Source of the DNA: Gigantopelta aegis
Taxonomy: Eukaryota > Mollusca > Gastropoda > Neomphalida > Peltospiridae
Direction of reading: 5' to 3'
NCBI RefSeq assembly: GCF_016097555.1
Contig: NC_054701.1
Coordinates: 36,895,492 to 36,959,491 of the forward strand
Length of the DNA: 64,000 nt
Positions 22,079 to 31,900 of the stretch are shown one piece after another (position 1 is the first letter of the stretch; every line of letters begins with the position of its first letter). Under the pieces are notes generated by a model, which was given only the letters and a program-made list of their open reading frames with translations, did no database searches and was not told the origin of the DNA. Both the position numbers and the translations under genes were made by a program.

Positions 22079-25000
22079 ATTACCATTTGTTTGACAGCAG
22101 CAAATAACCATAGTTTTTAATATGTGCTGAGGTGAGATGTTAAACAAATATATTCCTGTTCTTTAATTGATGGTGTTATCTCCAGACCCGGGGGCACTCG
22201 CCTGATGCACTGTCGGTCTAGGATCAATCCCTATGTGTGGGCCCATTGGGCTATTTTTTGTTCGAACCACCACGACTTGCATATCATAAGCCATGGTATG
22301 TGATATCCTGTCTGTGGGATAGTGCTTATAAATGATCCCTTGCTACTAATGGAAAAATATAGTGGTTTCCTCTCTAAGACTACAGATCATCACTTTAGAT
22401 TTGCATTTACCATAGTTTGACACCCAATGGCCGATGTATTTTTTGTGCTGGAGTGTTGCTAAACATTCATTCATTCATTCATATAAATGTGTATGTCAAA
22501 ATTACCAAATGTTTGACATCCAGTGGTCAGTGATTAATAAATCAATGTTCTCTAGATGTGTTATTAAACAAAACAAATTTTACTTTTTTAATTCTCCAGA
22601 ATCGAGGTACCTGTACTTGTGAATCGCCATGTGGTGCCAAAGAGGAGGCGGACCAGAACAAGTGTTGTTCCAGTGCCAGTCTGGCGGAAACCTGCAACTG
22701 CTGTCAGAGTCCTAGTATTCATTCATGTGTCAGAGCCGTCTGTCCACAGAAGAAGGTGAGTTAGTGTTAGCATGAAATTATATACATACCATTACCCACA
22801 GGCAAATAGTTGTTAAATGTCATCAAAATTATTAAATTTTCTTCCCATCAGTACTTTTACAGCAATATGATCCATGGCTTCTAGATTATGGTAGCCCCAC
22901 TCCCATGGCTAGTGATATTCAATGTTGGGCTAGTAAATAACTATTATTGCCATGCCGACGGCTAGTGGAAAAAAAAAAGAGTCAAATGCTGCAGTTAGGT
23001 CTATTCTGTAAATATATATCGGTGTTCTCGCTGGGTGAAAATTAAAGGAGGGCGGCCGCACGGTGCCACACCATTAAAAAAAAAAAAAAAAAAAAAAAAC
23101 CATATTGTTGTGTGTTGGTTGACTTTGTGGAAAAACATACTTCCTACAAAAATGTTTATACGAACTACAAGCAGACATCTTTTAATTTAACCAAAGATGT
23201 TATCGGTCTGACATTCATAGGCAGTTCTGGTTTTGCTGAACCAATCAAAGTTTTAATATTATTATTTTTAATAAAGATTTCAAGATTTTCGAAAAACAAT
23301 AAAGATGTTTGTAAAATGATCCCCTAATGTCGGATACATTTTTTGTTATTTCCATCTTCATCGAATGAATCGATCGCTGTGATAAAATAGTTTCATTTTT
23401 GTACAGACTGTGTATATATTATTTTGACACCCAAGATAAATTATTTTAATGATAAACACTACCACTTCGGTTGTTTTTATAAGTGGTGATATCCCCCCAG
23501 AATGAAAAGTTTATAATATTTTATAAAGAACTGCTGAATAAACAGAATGACGGAAATGACAGAAAGTAAAAATCATCAGTTACAAACAGTTATATCTGCA
23601 ATTGAGGACAAAATATCAGACGATAGTTAGTGGAAACAAAAGACAGAATGACCATTCTGATCACGTGACAAATTTGGCACCAAATAAGTGGGGGGTTTTT
23701 TTTTTTCAATCAGAGATTGTCGAATCTGTAAAAAATAAAAATGTTTTCATTGCTCAAATAAAATATAACTTTTTTAGTTTTTATTACATACCCAATAAAT
23801 CTTACTATATAAATACAGCCCTGAATACAAAAATGAAATACACTTTTCCGTATTCAACTCAACTGCCGGAACTATACCATATTCAACGCTACTATTTATA
23901 GCACATGGTTACCGGGAATGCCCTTCGCGATATGTAAACAAAGTTTGTGCTTGGTTGTTTAAAATGCTATTTTGTGGAAAATTTGAACTGAAAACAGACG
24001 AAAACGGTGACAAATATTTACAATTTAATGAGCGCGATACCAAAACTTGAGACGGGAACACTACTAACCAACAAGCTTTTAATCCACGATAGTTAAGGTT
24101 GATGATAGTCACTTTTTGGACCCTTGTTTTGGCTTCATACACAGTTCTTATTCTTATTCAATAAATAAAACATCTCCAATCGTAATTTTGTGATATAATA
24201 TATTTGACAAAAGGTACCTTTTATTTATTTCATCTTTCAAAACTTCAAATTAATATTTTGTCCAGAATTATGAAAAAAAAAAAAAGTACTGACCTGTAAA
24301 CAGTGTTGTCTGCTTGTTATAGGAATTTGACAGGGGTCAAGGTTAGTAGACTAGTTTTTATTTTAATGTGGGCAAGCATTGTAATAATACAGCTAATTTT
24401 TAATTTAAATGACGTCGGTTTGCATCTCCTTAAATAACCATAAACTGGGTACATGACGTTTCCTTTTTGGAAAAATTCCAATGTAATATTGGTATTGCAT
24501 TTTTTGTTTTTTTTTAACATTACTAATGCACCTGGGTGTGTTTGAACAAAATCTTGTGATTAAAAAATTGTACCTTTTACGAAATATGGATTTCTAGTGA
24601 AATTACGGTAAGATATGCTATATTTATTGTGTACGAAGCCGAAACAGGGGTGCGAAAAGTGACTGTCGTCGACTTCAGCAACAATGCTGTCACATGTACC
24701 GTCTCTTCACGTAGAAAACTTGAATGAACTGTCAACCGGATTATTCAGTGGAGCGATGATTTATGGAGGCACATTTAATATAAACTTAAATTTCTAAGCA
24801 ACGAATAATTCCATGAACATCAATAAAAGAAAACAGACACTGAGTGAACAATTCTCGACATTTTCTTCATTGATAAAACTGGCACGCTGAAGGTTTTCTG
24901 ACGTATTACGAGCAAATTAAATATTATATTGTTCGTGAATTTTAGCTATTACATTGTCTTTAAAAGGCATTTTAAACAATATCATTAAAATTATAGGTAA

Positions 25001-25857
25001 CTTTTCACTCGTTCTTTCTTATTTCTGTTTATTGTTTAAATAGAACTATATTACTATGTGTAATAATTGGTGGTTCTTCAGTCCGCGTAGTAACACAGCT
25101 GACCTAGTTGTGTAAATTTAGAAATCCACGTCATTAGCTAGCAGTGTTACTTGGAAAAATTTTCCAATTTAGGGTATGTAATAAATACAAAACCACATAG
25201 TTTTGTCTATGTATTAAACCTCCAAATGGGTGATAGGTGCTGGAAAATATAGTAGGGTGCTGAAAATAAAGAGGGGCGCAGAAAAATAAAGGAGGGTGGA
25301 GAACGTAAAAGGAGGGCAGCAAAATGCAATAGCGGGACAGGCCGCCCTGCTTAAATGGAGCAGCGAGAACACTGTATATATCCTGCCCCCCACCACCACC
25401 ACCACCAAGTGTTAGTATTTTTAAGCTCTAACTCCCTCTTTAGGTGTCATATCTGATTATTACTATTAATTAGTAAAATTATATTAACTTAAAGTAGACC
25501 TAGTGAATTTTTATCTGGATCATACTAACATGAACCAAAATATAATATAATTGCAGTCAATTGTTAATGGAATCAATCACCATTATGACATAGGCATACA
25601 GACTCCAATTTTTGTTGGGGTGCAAGCTGGCTTTTGCAAGAGTCTGGATAACATTTAATCATATTACTGTATTACCAAACAGCTATATAGGGTTGCAAAT
25701 GAATCACTACACATTTTTACATGGATTACAACTAATTTTGAGCGTAGAATGTTAGAAATACATGGTAGAAAGGTCTCAGGTTAGCACATTTTGCCAGAAT
25801 ATCTGTATCATTTTTGCCCGAATTTGAAGTTTTGCTCCAGTGCTAGGATGACAGCTG

Positions 25858-25906
<49 letters not shown>

Positions 25907-28900
25907 CCATCTCATAGGCTTATGAGTATAGATATGGCAATTCCAACCTATAGGACAACTTTTTTCTCTCTTTTTTTTGGCAAGGTCCAAGACAGGGCTC
26001 ACCCTGTAGATTGCCAGATTAGCCAGTTGCTAATTTTTATACAATGTGGCAACAAAATTTGTTCCAGTTTGAGTCCTGCTGAGGTTCAACATTGGTCCCA
26101 TAGGTTGGAATTGCCGTATCTACACCACATAATGTTGATTGATTCTTTTTCTTGCCCATTTAATTACGGTAACAAAATATTACTTTTGTTAACTAAGGTT
26201 TGTTTATTCTCGAACAATTCATAAACATTTCATCTACACAATGTTACATGCGAAAATATAGTCCACATTATTCAATAACATAAAAATGTGACAAAACATT
26301 GAAAATATTAATTTATTTTAAGTATTTTTAAAACAATGATTCCACGTGAAATGCAACATGGGGAATAACCGGTAAGTAATTCAACAGAATTCTGAAAACC
26401 ATGAGTTATGGCACCAGTCATCATAAAACATAAGTTATGATGTTGGGCTTATTTAGAAATCATCTAGCCCAAGGGTCAGACAGAGAGAATCTATCATGAG
26501 TGGCTGTTGAAGACAGGGCAATCCCAACCCGAGAGATACAACTGTTTGTCTAACATGAGCCTTGGCGAGTTTCAGACAAAACAGTTGTAACTCAAGGGTT
26601 GGGATTTACCTGTCTTTAACAGCCATGAGTGTTTGATTATTTTTCTTGCATACCTAACTAGTTTTAAAAATACGGAAACAAAGGATCAATAGATTTGTAT
26701 GTCACAGAAAACAACAAGCATCTTAACTGTTGTGATGTAACTTCAACTGCACTGCAATGACATCATTAATTGTTATCAATTTTGCTTTTGTCATTTACGG
26801 CTGGCTTGTGAAGTTGTATTTATGTTTATATTAAATGTTCCACCATATATAGCAGAACCTCCGAAAAATTTATCATAATAGACTGATTAATGTTATAGAT
26901 ATTAATGCAATTATTTGATCAAGATGGCTGGGGAAAAGAAACTTAGTTGCGTAGTTTTGACTAAATGACGTCAGTCTGCGCGTGATACCTGTCTGTCCCT
27001 AGAGAAAGACAGGTCTATCCATCACACTGGAAGTAGATGTATTCAACTGTCTGGTATGCAAGAAAAAATCTATCCCTATGCAAAAGCTGTCTAATTCAGT
27101 CCAGTGGGTCAGAATAAGTGATACGTAATCTTTGTTTAATAACGTCACCACGGGGCATGAAAAGTGTAAATTGTAAACATTTACATACATGTACATGAAA
27201 AGTGTGGATTGATATAAAAATAGTCATATTGGAGTTTATTTGTACAAAGAATTGCAAGCATAACAAAAGATTCCAGTAATTTTTAATTACTTGGTGCAGT
27301 GAAAGTTGAAACAAACTAAAACAAAACAAACCACGACGAAAAAACCAGTGTATACTTATTTGATGCAAAATTACATTTTCTATTCAACACTAGAAATAAA
27401 ACAGGTTTGACTCAGATTAAGTTTATGCACAGCAACATGTTTCTGACAAAATTAAATCAAATTAACCTATTCATTTCAGACTTCAAGAGCTTGTTGGGAG
27501 GTACCTAATGATTTACCGATGTCTTACAATTCAAAAAGAACTTGTTTTGTTATTATTGTGGCTTTTTGTTTCGACTTTTTTAAGAGGATGATTTGTTGTT
27601 GGGTTTTTTGCATATTTTTCACAAGTGGCATGATTTTACTTTTAAAATTACTACAATTACAGTGTAATATATAGAGGATTCATCAAGAGTGTTTTTTAAT
27701 ATGTAAAATCGAATCTATGTTAATTGGTATTTGTCGGTAATATGACGTCATCACGATTAGCACAAATTAGGTTGATGTCACACATTTTAACTAAATCTTT
27801 GAAAACGTTACGCTCAGGTATATACAGGTCTTGTTGGCTTGTAAGCAAATGACCCATCCACAGTAAGACATTGCCTAGAGACCTTGAAATTTGCATACCA
27901 TTATTAACCGGATCAATACACTAAATTATCACATGGGTATATGACATGTATACCATGGGTAAGTTATAGGATAAATAATTTCATATGTCCAATTGTTTGT
28001 TACATGTCAGTATAATTTTAAGCTTGAACATTTTTGCAATATTCGTCATGAACAAAATCAAGGCAAGCTGATTATCACTTTCCTAAAATGTTGCTAGGCA
28101 ATCAATCACATGAAGTTTAAAATATAATATATTTAAAGTTTTATTGCAAAGCAATCAGTTTGCAACTCTCCTTAAACTTTCTAGGTGAGTGTGGAGGGGA
28201 GTGGGAGTGATCACTTGCCTTTCATGGTGAAATCTCTTTCTGTGTTGTGTTTGAATTATGGTTCTTGAGTTTAGTTTTTCATGCTTTTTATATTATTCAT
28301 AGTTATTTGATGTTTGATATATAATTTAATTAGGTAGGGTGGGGTTGCCTTAGTTTTCTGACTATTACCCATTCACATTTGACAGCCAAGTCAGTTAAAG
28401 TAGTCCTTTATTTTCAACTTATTTCTGTGCTTATATCCAATTATACGGTTCAAGCACGCTGTCCTGGGCACACACCACAGCTGTCTGGGCTGTCTGTCCA
28501 GGACAGTGGGTTAGTTGTTTGTGGTTAATGAGATTTCCCTTGACATTTGTCCAGTAAAACCCCATTGAGATAAGCTGAATTTGTTGGCTTACGGGTACTT
28601 GGTTCTCTTACAACAGTGGGTGGTTTTTGTGTTTAGAACTTAGATTTTTGCATGAAATAGTCATTTCTACACAGCTAGTCACATAAACATTTTGCTTCTG
28701 AGTGTACGTCACCTACAGATTTATCCAGCACTTCACAATATTAAACAAATTCAAATCATACAAGGAAGCATGTAAATGCTTACTTTATTTTTTTAAGATG
28801 TCACAAACATTCTTCATTGCTTTTGAGAAATGAGTATTTAAAAATATTTCAGAACATAGGTTTTATATTTAGTGTTTTCAAGAATTTTTATGTTCTTATT

Positions 28901-31900
28901 ATTCAGAATATAAATTGTATTAATGTTATGTTTTTTCAAGAATGTCTGCTTATATGTTTAGAATATTGCAGTAGGTTGCATGAATATTCGAAGAATTTCT
29001 TTTTAATATAGGTGTCAAAAATAATCTTCTTGATTTGTCGGAATATAGATATCAACAATATTCTTACTTTTTCTGAAATATGCATTTACATATACCGGTA
29101 GGTGTCATTGAATTCTTCTGTTTTTTCTTCAGAATGTAGGTCTCATGGATATTCTTCTGTGCCAATGCTGTTGTGGTGATGACACAACAAATGTTTGCAG
29201 TGTAAGTGTTTATCTAATTCAAAACTCATGGAAAAGTTATTTTAATGTGATAAATATAAAGAAAAAAAGGTAAATTATTTTAAAACATTGTTAGTTTTAT
29301 TGTCAATTTTGTTGTGATGGTTTAGAGACAGGTCTCAAGATGGTTCCGTGAAAGGATTACAAAATAGTTACATTCACACTATGGTCGGTATGTTAAAAAT
29401 ATATATGCATTTGTCATAATTAGACACACACATTGGTTTTTAGTTACATTTTTCGAAAAAGTGCTAGAAAAATAAAAATTGGATAAAAGTGTGAGTTATT
29501 GTTATTTTAGTCTTACATTACAACTAATTTGGGGGAATTTTTCATAGTGACATTTACATTTATTAATTATTTATTTATTTAATTTTATTTATTTCTGAAT
29601 CTTTGAGAATTACGGTGACAAAGTTTATCATGTGTATGCGATAGTATACATCAAATTATTTTAATATTAATGTTTCAACGGTCATATGTTTTGGTTTCTT
29701 GGAGCTGGTGTCATTTTTGTTTTACTTTGTTATATATGTCACAGTCATATTGCCATAGGTCAGATTCTCATCATATGACTGAAGAAACACTACCTACTTT
29801 TAGTCTTAATTATATTCACAAAGGTTAAGCAAAATACACTTAAATATATGGGTTTTTTAGTTGTCATGCATTTTTTTTTCAGCCTGATAAAATAAAATGT
29901 TTGTAGTGGAAGTATAAAGCAAAATAATGGTTTAATGTTTAATAAAAACGTGTCTTAAATATAAGTACCGGTAGCCTATCTTTGATGAATAAGTGTGCTA
30001 CCGTTCAAATGTGACATGCTACACAGCTTATGGTATATATTGTAACACTGATCCACATGTATCTGATTTCAAGTAGTATCTCCTACTCATGTCTAAAGGT
30101 AAAGTCAAATATGAACAAGCATACCCGGACCACCGACACATACTGGCAGTTTAAGAAATGAAAAATGCGTAATTTTAGAATTAATAAAAAAAACATGATT
30201 ATTCCTGCTAACTAGGGGCAGCCATTTTGTTTCTATCTCATCGTCTCCGGTATTCTAGCTTGGAAGGGAAGTGACATCAGCTCCTGTCAACTACTTCTGT
30301 ATGCACAGTGTAAATAAACGCATTGATTTGACTAAAAATGCTGCACTTTGACCAGCCAGACTTATAAAAACAACATAAATGCCTGGGTAATATAATAACA
30401 AATGTTCTTGCCTTATTGGTAAATATCATAGTGTTTCATTGTGACAGCTAGATTAGTGCCTTATGTTTCAGGTGGTTAATACTTAATCCAATTCAAAGCT
30501 TGGTTACATTCTTATCCATCAGTTTTTGCAACAGTTGAGTCTTGATTGGGGTCTATTTAGTTGATAAACCTACTGCAAAGTGCACCAGTGTAGATTTTAG
30601 TGGAGATCCAATCAGATTCATTCAACAATGAATTAAACTTTATTCCTAATGTTACATATGTACAGGTATGTATCTGTACAATGTACAGAATCAGTGTGGA
30701 ACTATAATAGAAGTGTTTAATTTTTTTAATTGTTATTTTTAAAATGTATAAAGTCGTGTAATGGAAGTAAAATAAGATAATTTAAATTTTTAATAATGTT
30801 ATTTAGAATGCATATGTACATAGGCGTCGGAAGATGCCAGCAACGGGTGGGGGTGGGGCAGCTATATGTATTAATGTGACTTTCAATTCAAATGTGGGGT
30901 AATGGTTAATTTTCAAGTTGGGAGGCTAGTGACCCTCTGCCCCCTGCTGCTGCTTCTGGTGCCTATGACCTCTCATTTAGGGAATGAATTAATGTTTAAA
31001 AACACTACACTTTTTCATAGAATCAGGGTAGAATAGCATGTTTTTGACTCTCCCTTATGTTAGTTGTATGTTGAACCTTGCATCATGACTGTTACTGAAC
31101 TTGGGTGTTATAACTTTACTAGGGTGTATGGTCTTAATCAACCTGATCTTGGATGTTATAACTTTACTATGTTGTATGGTCTTAATCAACCTGACCATGG
31201 GTGTTATAACTTTACTATGTTGTATGGTCTTAATCAACCTGACCATGGGTGTTATAACTTTACTATGTTGTAACTTGTATGGTCTTAATCAACCTGACCA
31301 TGGGTTTTATAACTTTACTAGGGTGTATGGTCTTAATGAACCTGACCATGGGTGCAACTGTCAAACTCAGATGCTCTCTCTGTATGAACCTCAGGCTTGG
31401 TTGGCCCTGTCTGTGTGAACCTTAGTTTGGGTGTAACTGTTTTTTGGCTTATATTTGGTGGTCGTGTCTGTATGAACCTGAGATTGGGCAGCCCTGTCTG
31501 TGTGAACCTTAGTTTGGGTATAACTGTTTTGGGCTTATATTTGGTGGTCGTGTCTATATGAACCTGAGATTGGGCAGCCCTGTCTGTGTGAACCTTAGTT
31601 TGGGTATAACTGTTTTGGGCTTATATTTGGTGGTCGTGTCTGTATGAACCTGAGATTGGGCAGCCCTGTCTGTGTGAACCTTTGTTTGGGTATAACTGTT
31701 TTGGGCTTATATTTGGTGGATGTGTCTATATGAACCTGAGATTGGGTGGCCCTGTCTGTGTGAACCTTAGTTTGGGTATAACTGTTTTTTGGCTTATATT
31801 TGGTGGTCGTGTCTGTATGAACCTGAGATTGGGCAGCCCTGTCTGTGTGAACCTTTGTTTGGGTATAACTGTTTTGGGCTTATATTTGGTGGATGTGTCT

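Noticed and set aside
21419-22147. Open frames rich in Arg-Glu or Leu-Ser repeats
   Set aside because: They read through CT microsatellites and a SINE.
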